From Alphaproteobacteria bacterium (lineage in GTDB: Bacteria; Pseudomonadota; Alphaproteobacteria; RF32; CAG-239), in NCBI GenBank assembly GCA_016288295.1, contig JAEEYV010000022.1, positions 1 through 32,035 on the forward strand: a DNA stretch of 32,035 bases. The letters are read 5' to 3'. Under the pieces are notes generated by a model. It searched no databases, was not told the origin of the DNA, and was given only the letters and a program-made list of their open reading frames with translations. The stretch's first letter is position 1. Each line of letters opens with the position of its first letter. The translations under genes and the position numbers were made by a program. Shown here piece by piece: positions 23,322-32,025 of the stretch.

Positions 23322-23609
23322 ATGGAAGATACTTTTGATTTTATCATTAATGACGAAGACGAGGTCTTGTTGCTAATATTTGCTCGCGAAGGCGACCCCA
23401 AAGATCCTGTTATTGAAATCAACCCAGATACCAAAACAGCAATTCTTCACCGTAATGAAGAAGACAATATAATGCTTTATGAGGTTCCTGACGAAGTAAT
23501 TGACAGTATTCAAGACGCCGATAATTTGCTTGTTTGCGAATTAAGCAAAGAAGAAAAAGAAGAAGATTCTAAAATCGTTCGCGCCTACGAAGCAGATATA
23601 AGCCTTTAG
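23322..23609 (+). CDS. Small acidic protein of unknown function
   Basis: This is a 95-residue protein with about 30 Asp/Glu residues and few basic ones, so it is strongly acidic. There is no signal peptide, membrane segment or cysteine motif apart from one Cys near residue 80. The pattern of alternating strands (EVLLLIFAREG, then TKTAILHRNEEDNIMLYEVP) suggests a small beta-rich domain, and the C-terminal KEEKEEDSKIV is helical. The start ATG lacks a clear Shine-Dalgarno site (GAAAGCAAAAAACA precedes it). The stop overlaps the convergent transporter gene by 4 bases. The function is unknown. The long open frame in a compact genome and the 110-base upstream gap support a real gene. Confidence 0.65.
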   Translation: MEDTFDFIINDEDEVLLLIFAREGDPKDPVIEINPDTKTAILHRNEEDNIMLYEVPDEVIDSIQDADNLLVCELSKEEKEEDSKIVRAYEADISL

Positions 23610-24529
23610 TCTGCAAGCATATTATCAAGTCGCTCTTCTTCAAATCCGGCAGGATCTTGGTGTACTATAACCTGAGATTTCGGGTATACTTCTTTTATCT
23701 CGTCTTCAATAATTTCTGTCAGGCGATGAGCCTCAAATAATGACAAATCGCCATCTAATTCAAGGTGCAATTCAAACAAATAAATTCCACCCAAATTTCT
23801 GGTGCGTAAATCGTGTAACCCCCGGCAAAAATCGTGTTTTTCAACTATTTCAATAATTTTATTTCTCACTTCGTCCGGCAATTCCCTATCCATAAGCAAT
23901 GCCACCGCCTCTTTAGCAATTTTAAATGCATTATAAAGCAAATAGGCCGAAACAAAAACTGCCGCCAATGGATCAAACCATTCTAGGCCCCAAAACTTAA
24001 CCACAAACAAACTTAAAATAATAGATATATTAGTAACAATATCAACTGCATAGTGTACACTATCCGCATCAACAGCCAGCGATTTTGTTTTTTTTGCCAC
24101 ATATTGCTGAAAAGCAACAACAATTATTGTTAAAATCAAGCTGAATATCATCACTCCTATACCCAGATTCATATCGACTAATGAAGCCGGATTGAGAAAC
24201 CGATTAACCCCCTCATAGACCACAAACAGCCCTGAACCGGCAATGAATGCCGATTGCACTAGCGCACTCAAGGCTTCTGCTTTTCCAAAGCCGTATCTGT
24301 GCTGATAACTTGCTGGCAACGATGAAAATCTGACCGCCACAAAAGCTATGACCGATGCAAAAATATCTGATATACTGTCAACTAATGACGACAATATCGC
24401 CAACGATCCCGTATACAAAGATGCAAACAATTTGATCAACATTAACCCGACAGCAAGTGATACTCCGGCTATTGTGGCTAATCTTTTTAATTGTTCATCG
24501 CTCATGTTTTTTAGCCGTATTGACCACAT
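23606..24529 (-). CDS. Cation diffusion facilitator (FieF-like metal efflux)
   Basis: This 307-residue CDF transporter exchanges divalent metal ions for protons across the inner membrane. It has six membrane helices (about 20-215) and a cytoplasmic ferredoxin-like domain (about 215-300). Metal-site motifs are clear: SLVDSISDIF in helix 2 has the D-x3-D pair, and DADSVHYAVDIVTN in helix 5 has H-x3-D. This is the pattern of FieF/YiiP-type zinc or iron/cadmium exporters. The cytoplasmic region has HDLRTRNLGGIYLFELHLEL with the usual His residues. Start ATG 24529 has a good GAGGAA site 9 bases upstream and overlaps the preceding gene by 35 bases; the internal ATG at 24505 has none. It closes the five-gene minus operon. 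The metal specificity is not decided by sequence. Confidence 0.92.
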   Translation of the reverse strand: MWSIRLKNMSDEQLKRLATIAGVSLAVGLMLIKLFASLYTGSLAILSSLVDSISDIFASVIAFVAVRFSSLPASYQHRYGFGKAEALSALVQSAFIAGSGLFVVYEGVNRFLNPASLVDMNLGIGVMIFSLILTIIVVAFQQYVAKKTKSLAVDADSVHYAVDIVTNISIILSLFVVKFWGLEWFDPLAAVFVSAYLLYNAFKIAKEAVALLMDRELPDEVRNKIIEIVEKHDFCRGLHDLRTRNLGGIYLFELHLELDGDLSLFEAHRLTEIIEDEIKEVYPKSQVIVHQDPAGFEEERLDNMLAD

Positions 24530-27500
24530 TACTTATTTCCTCAAACTGTTTTTCTTCAATTTTGTAATAACACTTCTCTGCCGTTTTAGCAAAAATTTGT
24601 AAATGACCATCGTTTATGTTTTCAAAATTTTTGAAATATGCATAAATATCTTTATCTTTTTTCAAAAATTCAATATCAACCGTAACATCATTTTCAACAT
24701 TCAGCTTCAAATCAAGAGATTTTTTACCTTCCGGATTTTTCATACTCTGATCTACAAATTCTGTGTTCAACAAATTTTTAGCCATCACCATAGTGCGATT
24801 CAAATTTGTATTGTTATTAAAGCTCTTGAGCCTGCCAAACCTTAAGTCCCACAAATGAGCATATGTCCAGTTTTGTTGACGTAGTGACATATCTATAAAA
24901 TCGGCTCTCACCATCCATACTTGAAATTCGTTTTCAAATCTTATATAAGCAGCTCGCCCTCCTCGACCGATATCAACATCATACTTGCCAAGATAAAAAT
25001 CAGCCAACGTCTTTTCTTTACTTCCGACTGTTACCTTTATCCCTTCCGAACTATCATTATCAAGAGGCTTTAATCCAAAAGCCCCGAGATTTTCCAAGCG
25101 ATTTGATTTTTTCTCATAATAGGTCATTTCTGATATGGTTGCTAAAAGTCTGCGGATTCGCTCCTGATAAACTGGCAAACACGGTTCACCGTCCAAAATC
25201 CATTCCCCGTTTTCAAAAACAAATATCAATTTTTTGCCCTGCGAACTCAAAACTACCTTTGAAACATCTCCAAGCTGACGCGTCAAATTATCAAAAACTT
25301 TCTTATTTTCAAAATTTACCCAGTTTCCGCGATTCGCATAATATACTGACACAACACCGGCAATCAAAAGAATACTGACCGCCGCAAAAACAATCTTAAA
25401 CTCTTTGTTCACCTTAAAGGAAAAAGTTTTGCCTCCTGCGCGTTTGCTTTTTAATAATGTATAAACAGCCAACCCCGCCAAAACTAAAATTGGGATTAAA
25501 ACAATATTCAAAATTTTGATCATAAGCGCCGTTTTATCAACATCTTTGTGCATGTTTAATCGAATTGATCTTAAATCATCAATCAGCTTTTGCAAATTTT
25601 GACGGGTTCCGGCAATCAATGCCAACTCATCGGCATTAAAATCATTTCGTCCCTCAAAATCTCTTTTTGCTACAATTTCACTTAAGGCCGCTTTGGTTTT
25701 ATAAATTTTATCAAAAATCTCATGTTCTTTTAATTGAAAATCGAGCAAATTTTGCTTGCGACGCCCTTCCATTCCCTCAAATATTCTATTTTTAGGTGTC
25801 CTGCCTCGCAAACTTATTAACGTTTCATCACCGCTCAAAAAATCAAGCGCGTTCAAAATAAAATTGGCATTATCATATAATGGAATAAAATAATTATTCT
25901 CCAATATGGTTACATTTTTGCTCCAAAAACTATCATAAACAAAATCGCTGTCAGCAACTACAATAACCTCAAAAGGAAAATGCTTGTTTTTACTTTTTAA
26001 CAAAGCAGCCAATGCTTTTTTCTCATCCAACGGCTTAAAAATATTTAACAAACGATCTGGGCTAACCCCGTCATAAACCACACTTGACGGCATAATGCCC
26101 GATTTTTTACCGCCGAAAATCAACGGAATAAACTCGCTATTATACCCGTCCGGCACCAACAACGACACCGACGCAAATAACATTTCCTGCAAATTTTTAG
26201 TCATATCGTAATTAGGGTTCATACTACTGTTGGGCAACACAAACTGCACCACATCCTGCGTAAAAATAGGATTCGTTGAATAATTTTTGGTAGCATCAAC
26301 CGTAATTGAATTTTCCAAATCAACAACCACAAGTTCATCATACATTCTAAATCCCCAGAATGTATCCAATCCTCTCAGGTCGGACGGTGAAAACTCAATA
26401 TTTCTTGAAGAAAAAATGCGCGGCGCTTCGGCAGCTGTATCCATCAACACCAATATTCTTCCTTCGTGCTGAGAATAACGCTTAATCTCATTAACCATCT
26501 CATCGCTCAAATTTTGAGGATGTACCATCATCAAAACATCAGTCTTTGCCAAATCATCCGGCGATTCTATTTTGACAATTCTATAAAAACGCTTTATTTC
26601 GCTGATAATATTCCATTGCGGAGAAACATAACCGAAATCCTGTCCGGTTTCAAACATTGGCAAGTTGCTGATTATTCCTACCGTTTTTTTCTCATGCAAT
26701 AACTGATATATCTTTTCAATCAAATCTTGTTCCAAAAAGGCTCTTCTTTCTTTCGGAAAAAAAGATATAATTTCTTTATTATCATCCGCATTAACAAAAA
26801 CAATCCCCATAAAACCGTTTTGATTGGCATCGATCAGTGGAATTGGCTGCAATTTCGCAGCAATTGCTGCATCTTCTTCAGCGCTCAATGGTTCCGGATT
26901 ATAAATTCTATATTCAAATTTATCCGGCTCTAAATTTTGAAATCTCTGTAACAACAACCTTATCTGATCATACATCATCCGCACAGTTGGATCTCTTTGC
27001 CCCAAAACCGGTGAATAATAAAGTTTTGCCGTAACTTTTTCTGGAATTGCATTTAGTACTTTTTTTGATGAAGATGTCAGAGTATAAATTTTTTCTTCAG
27101 TAAAATCATATTGCCATGTCCTCAAAAAACGATTTGATAACATATTCAAACCGGCAAACCCAATCAACAATAACAAGCCGATTATAACATAATAACCGGA
27201 TTGGGTTGATTTCAACCATTTTGACGTACCTGAAGTTTTAAAGCTTATTATCATTACACTCAACAAATTAAACATTAAAATAATTGAGGCGACAAACACC
27301 AAAAAACGCCCTTCTAAAAGTCCGCTGATTGTCTGACCAAAATACGTCAAAAAGCTAAAAGATGCTACCATATCAACAATCGTTGCTGACGCAAACATTC
27401 TAAAGAAGCCTAGTACATACTCAACTCCGCTCAAAAAGAATAAGAAATTTGCTATTACTGATAACACCAACGCCACAACTTGATTTTTAGTTAATGCCGA

Positions 27501-27959
27501 CATCGTTTGCGATATAGCCAACATACACCCGGCCAAAAGCAAACTGCCGATATAACTTACAAAAATAACCTGATTATCCGGTTGCCCCAAATAATTAACC
27601 GTAATCACAAAAGGAAAAGTCAACAATAAAGCTATCAAAACAAACAACCATGATGCCAAAAATTTTCCCCAAACCAGCGTATTTATGCCTACCGGCATCG
27701 TAACAATCTGCACCACCGTTTTATTTCTAAATTCTTCCGACCACAATCGCATAGAAATTCCGGGTATAAACAACAAATACAGCCATGGTTGAAACTCAAA
27801 CATCGGTGTCAAATCGGCAATTCCTCGCTCAACAAAATGCCCGAAATATACCGCAAACGAACCGTTTAATGCCAAAAAAGCGATTAAATAAACATATGCC
27901 AACGGCGAAACGAAATAACGCATCAATTCGTTTTTAGTAACAACCCATAACTTTCTCAT
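24495..27959 (-). CDS. Giant fused ABC permease / GldG-like / DUF4340 protein
   Basis: One unbroken 1154-residue frame joins three modules. Residues 1-245 form an ABC-2 type permease with six helices resembling GldF (LWSEEFRNKTVVQIVTMPVG at about 72-91). Residues 250-840 are a GldG-like auxiliary protein: a membrane helix (about 256-275), the conserved YDFTEEKIYTLTSSSKKVL (284-302), a long periplasmic region with NLPMFETG and VLMDTAAEAPRI, and a second helix (about 812-836). Residues 850-1154 match the DUF4340 pattern: a helix (about 854-874), then a beta-rich domain with WILDGEPCLPV. In most bacteria these are separate genes. It starts with a 4-base overlap with the ATPase gene, which supplies the energy. 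GldAFG is linked to gliding in Bacteroidota, but homologues are widespread and the substrate here is unknown. Confidence 0.9.
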   Translation of the reverse strand: MRKLWVVTKNELMRYFVSPLAYVYLIAFLALNGSFAVYFGHFVERGIADLTPMFEFQPWLYLLFIPGISMRLWSEEFRNKTVVQIVTMPVGINTLVWGKFLASWLFVLIALLLTFPFVITVNYLGQPDNQVIFVSYIGSLLLAGCMLAISQTMSALTKNQVVALVLSVIANFLFFLSGVEYVLGFFRMFASATIVDMVASFSFLTYFGQTISGLLEGRFLVFVASIILMFNLLSVMIISFKTSGTSKWLKSTQSGYYVIIGLLLLIGFAGLNMLSNRFLRTWQYDFTEEKIYTLTSSSKKVLNAIPEKVTAKLYYSPVLGQRDPTVRMMYDQIRLLLQRFQNLEPDKFEYRIYNPEPLSAEEDAAIAAKLQPIPLIDANQNGFMGIVFVNADDNKEIISFFPKERRAFLEQDLIEKIYQLLHEKKTVGIISNLPMFETGQDFGYVSPQWNIISEIKRFYRIVKIESPDDLAKTDVLMMVHPQNLSDEMVNEIKRYSQHEGRILVLMDTAAEAPRIFSSRNIEFSPSDLRGLDTFWGFRMYDELVVVDLENSITVDATKNYSTNPIFTQDVVQFVLPNSSMNPNYDMTKNLQEMLFASVSLLVPDGYNSEFIPLIFGGKKSGIMPSSVVYDGVSPDRLLNIFKPLDEKKALAALLKSKNKHFPFEVIVVADSDFVYDSFWSKNVTILENNYFIPLYDNANFILNALDFLSGDETLISLRGRTPKNRIFEGMEGRRKQNLLDFQLKEHEIFDKIYKTKAALSEIVAKRDFEGRNDFNADELALIAGTRQNLQKLIDDLRSIRLNMHKDVDKTALMIKILNIVLIPILVLAGLAVYTLLKSKRAGGKTFSFKVNKEFKIVFAAVSILLIAGVVSVYYANRGNWVNFENKKVFDNLTRQLGDVSKVVLSSQGKKLIFVFENGEWILDGEPCLPVYQERIRRLLATISEMTYYEKKSNRLENLGAFGLKPLDNDSSEGIKVTVGSKEKTLADFYLGKYDVDIGRGGRAAYIRFENEFQVWMVRADFIDMSLRQQNWTYAHLWDLRFGRLKSFNNNTNLNRTMVMAKNLLNTEFVDQSMKNPEGKKSLDLKLNVENDVTVDIEFLKKDKDIYAYFKNFENINDGHLQIFAKTAEKCYYKIEEKQFEEISNVVNTAKKHER

Positions 27960-28684
27960 GCTTTTTCCCCTTCATCTCCGGCAAGTTTGAAAAACGCCTC
28001 CTCAAGAGTTTTGCTTTTACTTTTACTCAAAATCTTTTTCAAACTTCCATCAGCAACGATTTTGCCTTTCTTTATCATAATAATGCGATTACAAACGCTT
28101 TCCGCCTCGTCCAACAAGTGAGTTGAGATGATTATTGTTTTCATTTTTCCCATTTTGGTAATCAAGTTTCTGATATGTTTCTTTTGGTTTGGATCAAGAC
28201 CGTCTGTCGGCTCGTCTAGCATCAAAATCGGTAAATCATCTAAAACGCTCTGTGCAAACCCGACCCTTCGTTGATAACCTTTTGACAATGTTTCAACTTT
28301 CTGTTCACAAACATTTTCTATATTTGCAAGTTCTATTGCCTGCTTAACTTTTTTCTTGCTAACCCCTCGTAACTCAGCCATATAATTCAAAAACTGCCGA
28401 ACCGTCAAATCGGCATACAACGGAGATCCTTCTGGCAAAAATCCTATATGCTCTTTTCCCCACAGCGGATAATCTTTAATATTTTTTCCACAAACAAAAA
28501 TATCGCCTTCTGTTGGCGACAAATACCCGGCAATCATATTCATCAAAGTTGACTTTCCGGCGCCATTTGGTCCCAACAGAGCAATTATCTCACCTTCTTC
28601 TGCAACAAAACTGATGTTTTTAACAGCTTTTATTTGCCCGTAATCTTTTGATAAATTTTCAACTTTTACCAATTCTTGCGCCAT
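27956..28684 (-). CDS. ABC transporter ATP-binding protein (GldA-like)
   Basis: This is the ATPase subunit for the fused permease encoded next. The 242 residues have Walker A GPNGAGKST, Q-loop and FLPEGSPLYADLTVRQFLNY, the signature LSKGYQRRVGFAQ, Walker B ILMLDEPTDGLDP and the H-loop STHLLDEAE. The C-terminal segment ending SKTLEEAFFKLAGDEGEKA is typical of the GldA/NosF type. I place the start at ATG 28684 because AGGTGATT precedes it. The GTG at 28693 sits directly against the rlmB stop and has no ribosome site. The start lies 9 bases after rlmB, and the stop overlaps the permease gene by 4 bases. Confidence 0.92.
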   Translation of the reverse strand: MAQELVKVENLSKDYGQIKAVKNISFVAEEGEIIALLGPNGAGKSTLMNMIAGYLSPTEGDIFVCGKNIKDYPLWGKEHIGFLPEGSPLYADLTVRQFLNYMAELRGVSKKKVKQAIELANIENVCEQKVETLSKGYQRRVGFAQSVLDDLPILMLDEPTDGLDPNQKKHIRNLITKMGKMKTIIISTHLLDEAESVCNRIIMIKKGKIVADGSLKKILSKSKSKTLEEAFFKLAGDEGEKA

Positions 28685-28693
28685 TCTAATCAC

Positions 28694-29416
28694 CTACTTT
28701 TTACTTAGTTCATACAACACAACCGCCGCTGCAGTAGAAACATTCAGACTTTCAACTTTTTCACAAATCGGCAAACGAACCGTAATATCACAAGATTCCT
28801 CTATCAATCGCCTCATTCCTTTGCCTTCGCTTCCCATAACCACCGCCAGTTTCCCGGTTTTATTCATTTTATCAATATTTGTTTTTGCATATCCGTCCAT
28901 GCCGACCACCCAAAAATCCTCTTTTTTCAGCTTTTCTATTGCCCGCGATAAATTTGTAACTCTGCAAATTGGCAAATTCTCAAAAGTTCCGGCTGCTGCC
29001 TTCAGCATTGCCCCACTTTCTTGAGGAGAGTTTTTGTCTTGTACAATCAGCGCCGAACAGCCAAAAGCCATACATGACCGAACAATTGCCCCTATATTTT
29101 GCGGATCTGTAACCTGATCTAAAATCAACACATTACAATTATCTTTATGTTTCAATTGCTTGCACACATCTTCGAGCAAAACCGGAAATAATTTTTCTGC
29201 CACAACAACAAACCCCTGATGCACAGCCTCGGCAGAAACAAGTTTATCCAATTCCTTGCGCTCAACAAGCATAATTTTATTATCGGCAATTTTTCCTTTA
29301 AGCTCACCAAGATTTTCTCTCAAACACATTACTTTAATGATTTTTCTGCTTGGATTCGCAAGTGCCGACATCACCGCATGACGTCCATAAATCAAAACTT
29401 GATTTTTATCAGCCAT
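28694..29416 (-). CDS. rlmB: 23S rRNA 2'-O-methyltransferase, RlmB/SpoU family
   Basis: A SpoU-family SAM-dependent enzyme, by family the one that methylates the ribose of G2251 in 23S rRNA. The 240 residues show the N-terminal substrate-binding domain starting VLIYGRHAVMSALANPSRKI, then the trefoil-knot SPOUT domain with motif 1 LDQVTDPQNIGAIVRSCMAF (about 110-129), motif 2 VVMGSEGKGMRRLIEESCD and motif 3 LPICEKVESLNVSTAAAVVL. These are complete. The start ATG 29416 has GGAGG 6 bases upstream. The longer frame to 29446 lies within the HAD gene and is unlikely. It overlaps the HAD gene by 8 bases. TrmH/YfiF-type relatives are the alternative, but the GRHAV start and the motif set favour RlmB. 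Confidence 0.9.
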   Translation of the reverse strand: MADKNQVLIYGRHAVMSALANPSRKIIKVMCLRENLGELKGKIADNKIMLVERKELDKLVSAEAVHQGFVVVAEKLFPVLLEDVCKQLKHKDNCNVLILDQVTDPQNIGAIVRSCMAFGCSALIVQDKNSPQESGAMLKAAAGTFENLPICRVTNLSRAIEKLKKEDFWVVGMDGYAKTNIDKMNKTGKLAVVMGSEGKGMRRLIEESCDITVRLPICEKVESLNVSTAAAVVLYELSKK

Positions 29417-30050
29417 TAACATCCTCCAGAATTGCCTCGGCCTCAATCAGCCGATTTATTTTGTACGTCGGAACGCTACCTTTATATTTCTGCTTAGGAT
29501 CATAAATCAAACAATCCGCTCCATTTAACGCTTTAGCAGTCAACGCGTCGGCCTCGCCATCCCCAATAACCAAAATATCCTTACCTTGTGGCACATTGCC
29601 GTCAAAAACGGCATAACAAGCCACCGGATGTGGTTTATCATGTTCATATTCACCGGCTGCCACAACTTTTTTGAAGTACCCATTAAACCCCAGAGCTGAA
29701 ATTTCCTCATTTATAAATTTTGTTTTTTTATTAGTTAGCAAGTACGTAGCCACTCCGGAATTTTTGCAAAAATCCAAAAGTTCCTTTGCGCCCGGTTGTG
29801 GCATCAGGTTTTTAGTATGATATTTTTCAATATACTCATAAAAATATTTCGCCGCTTCCTCTTTTCTGTTTTTGAATATATATCCCAGCATTTCTCGATT
29901 TTGAATAGTGCCGGCAATAACTATCAGCTCATCATGTGATATTTTTGGTAAATTCATTTTTTCAAAAGCATAATCATACGCAGACAAAATTATTGCATAC
30001 GTATCAGCGAGCGTTCCGTCCCAATCAAAAACCACGTGTTTATATTTCAC
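29409..30050 (-). CDS. HAD-family phosphatase, phosphoglycolate phosphatase-like
   Basis: The 213-residue protein is a HAD hydrolase. Motif I is FDWDGTLADT (about 8-17, nucleophile D9 and acid D11), the cap domain covers about 20-85, motif II is LLTNKK (about 104-109), motif III includes KPHPVACY (with the conserved Lys), and motif IV is IGDGEADALTAK with the metal-binding Asp residues. The cap and motif spacing resemble Gph, which removes 2-phosphoglycolate, but other sugar phosphates are possible. The start is GTG 30050 with AAGGA 7 bases upstream. It is the first gene of the minus operon HAD-rlmB-ABC ATPase-fused permease-CDF, and is divergent from the amgK-murU fusion. Confidence 0.88.
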   Translation of the reverse strand: MKYKHVVFDWDGTLADTYAIILSAYDYAFEKMNLPKISHDELIVIAGTIQNREMLGYIFKNRKEEAAKYFYEYIEKYHTKNLMPQPGAKELLDFCKNSGVATYLLTNKKTKFINEEISALGFNGYFKKVVAAGEYEHDKPHPVACYAVFDGNVPQGKDILVIGDGEADALTAKALNGADCLIYDPKQKYKGSVPTYKINRLIEAEAILEDVNG

Positions 30051-30136
30051 AACAAAATCCTTTATTTTTAATCATATTTTAAGCCTTAATCATTACTATT
30101 TGTTTAATTATAATAACAATTCCGGAACTTTGGTCA

Positions 30137-31843
30137 ATGGAAAAACTTAAACGCAATGAACAAATAAACTCTCTGCTAAATCGTTTTGCTCCCAATTCAG
30201 ATTTTAAAATCACCCCTATTACTTCAGATGCGTCTTCACGCAAATATTATCGCGCATCATTTTCTGATCGCCCGAGTGTTATCATTCTTGATGATGAAAA
30301 ACTTTGTTGCAAAACACCAGAATTTGTTGAACTTTCAGCTTTCCTGCGCACTCACGGAGCATATGTACCAAAAGTTTTAGCTCAAAACATCGAAGACGGG
30401 TTATTAATTCTTGAAGACTTAGGAAATGACAGCATTCATAGCCTGCTTACACCGGAAAACGAAAAAGAGCTTTACTTAAAATCTGCTCAAGCACTTGCAA
30501 AAGTCACCAACATAACCGAACGACCGGCATGTGCTAAAACCTTTGGCAAAAAAGAGCTTTTGCACGACATTCGCCTTTTTACCGAATGGTATATTCCTAT
30601 GTCCATAGGACACCCCCTTTCTGAAAAAGACAAACAAGAATTTCTTGATTTGGTCGACACGCTGTCAGATATGGCTTTCAAAGTTCCAAGCCGACTGATG
30701 TTGTGGGATTATCACATTGACAACATCATGCTGCCACCGACTTCACAAGAATGTGCAATTATTGATTTTCAAGATGCCATGTGGGGACCGCTAACTTACG
30801 ATATTGTCAGCCTGTTGGCCGCTGACCGCCGCACCGCTTCACCCGAAACCATAACCGCTACCAAAAATGCTTTTCTTGCCATGCTCAGTGATGTTACTTG
30901 CAATGATTTTGACGATTCGTTTGCCTTTTTCTCAATGTATCGTCACATGCGCGTACTCGGGCGATTTACCACTCTCACCATGGTCAACCGCAAAGAAAAA
31001 TATTTTCAATACATTCCTCAGACATGGAAAATGCTTGAACAAGTTTTGCAACATCCAAAATTGCAAGCAATAAAATCTTGGGTTGATACACACATTCCTC
31101 TCGAAAAGAGGATCCTTCCCTACCGCAAACCTATAAACAGTGCCATAATCTTAGCGGCCGGTCGTGGCTCCCGTATGCAAAACATAACTGATACTTTGCC
31201 CAAACCTTTGGTAAAAGTCGGAGGAAAATCTTTGATAGATTATAACTTTGAACGCATTTTATCTGCCAATATCGACAACATTGTTGTTAACTTGTGCTAT
31301 AAAGGCGAGCTGATTCGTTCTCACCTAACCGAAAAATATCCTGATATAAAAATCTCTTTTTCAGAAGAAGAAAACGCACTTGAAACCGGTGGCGGTGTAA
31401 AACATGCTCTGCCGCTACTCAAAGGCGACGCTTTTTTTGTTTGTAATAGTGATGTCTTTTTCATTGATAAAGGCTACAAACCGGCACTATGGCGTATGAT
31501 GGACGAATGGGATTTTTCCAAACATGATATTTTACTGCTTTTGCAACCGGTTACGGATATCTGTGGCGACAAAAGCGGAGATTATCGCATTGATAAAGAC
31601 GGAAAAATTGAGCGCAATTTTCAAAAACAACCCGATTTTCCATATATGTTTAGCGGCATCTCAATAGTAACCCGCAAAATTTTTGACAATGTCTCGGAAG
31701 AAAAATTTTCGCTTCGTGACATGTTTGATATAGCACAAAGCAATGGCAGGCTTGGTTTTGTAGTTAATTCTGCACAATTTTATCACGTTGGCACGCCCGA
31801 GGCTCTTGCTGCTGCCGAGGCAAAAATTAATCAGGATAAATAA
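30137..31843 (+). CDS. Fused AmgK-MurU, cell-wall sugar recycling enzyme
   Basis: The 568 residues combine two enzymes of the anabolic MurNAc/GlcNAc recycling route. Residues 1-320 are an aminoglycoside-phosphotransferase-like kinase (AmgK): SDASSRKYYRASF near 30-42, LLILEDLGN, catalytic loop LWDYHIDN (D191, N196) and IIDFQDAMWGPLTYDIVSLL (D210). AmgK phosphorylates the anomeric hydroxyl of MurNAc and GlcNAc. Residues 334-568 are a nucleotidyltransferase (MurU): ILAAGRGSRMQNITDTLPKP (338-357) with the sugar-nucleotide pyrophosphorylase motif, ENALETGGGVKHAL and CNSDVFF with the metal Asp. MurU makes UDP-MurNAc. In other alphaproteobacteria they are separate adjacent genes. Trp190 stands where Arg is usual before DYH. 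The upstream AT-rich gap has a TATAAT-like box at 30109-30114. Confidence 0.9.
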   Translation: MEKLKRNEQINSLLNRFAPNSDFKITPITSDASSRKYYRASFSDRPSVIILDDEKLCCKTPEFVELSAFLRTHGAYVPKVLAQNIEDGLLILEDLGNDSIHSLLTPENEKELYLKSAQALAKVTNITERPACAKTFGKKELLHDIRLFTEWYIPMSIGHPLSEKDKQEFLDLVDTLSDMAFKVPSRLMLWDYHIDNIMLPPTSQECAIIDFQDAMWGPLTYDIVSLLAADRRTASPETITATKNAFLAMLSDVTCNDFDDSFAFFSMYRHMRVLGRFTTLTMVNRKEKYFQYIPQTWKMLEQVLQHPKLQAIKSWVDTHIPLEKRILPYRKPINSAIILAAGRGSRMQNITDTLPKPLVKVGGKSLIDYNFERILSANIDNIVVNLCYKGELIRSHLTEKYPDIKISFSEEENALETGGGVKHALPLLKGDAFFVCNSDVFFIDKGYKPALWRMMDEWDFSKHDILLLLQPVTDICGDKSGDYRIDKDGKIERNFQKQPDFPYMFSGISIVTRKIFDNVSEEKFSLRDMFDIAQSNGRLGFVVNSAQFYHVGTPEALAAAEAKINQDK

Positions 31844-31851
31844 AAAAGTTA

Positions 31852-31878
31852 TTGACATCTTGAGTAAAATGCTATTAT
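31852..31878 (+). promoter_or_regulatory. Promoter of tRNA-Tyr
   Basis: TTGACA (31852-31857) is followed by 15 bases and an extended -10 element, TGC-TATTAT (31873-31878). It begins 8 bases after the stop of the AmgK-MurU gene, with no terminator between them. Confidence 0.65.
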
Positions 31879-31939
31879 TTCTGTATGGAATTTGCAAAAG
31901 GAATGGTTTTTCCTTTTATCCTCGTCTGATTTAAATAAT

Positions 31940-32025
31940 GGAGGGGTGGCAGAGCGGTCAAATGCAACGGACTGTAAATCCGTCGACTTACGTCTACGAA
32001 AGTTCGAATCTTTCCCCCTCCACCA
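31940..32025 (+). tRNA. tRNA-Tyr(GTA), CCA encoded
   Basis: This is an 86-base class II tRNA. The acceptor GGAGGGG (31940-31946) pairs with CCCCTCC (32015-32021), followed by discriminator A and an encoded CCA (32023-32025). The anticodon arm ACGGA-CTGTAAA-TCCGT gives anticodon GTA. A long variable arm (about CGACTTACGTCTACG) and the T-arm GAAAG-TTCGAAT-CTTTC complete the cloverleaf. The window ends 10 bases later. Confidence 0.96.

Noticed and set aside
29417..29446. Longer RlmB starting at 29446
   Set aside because: The extension lies inside the HAD gene, whereas GGAGG sits 6 bases before ATG 29416.
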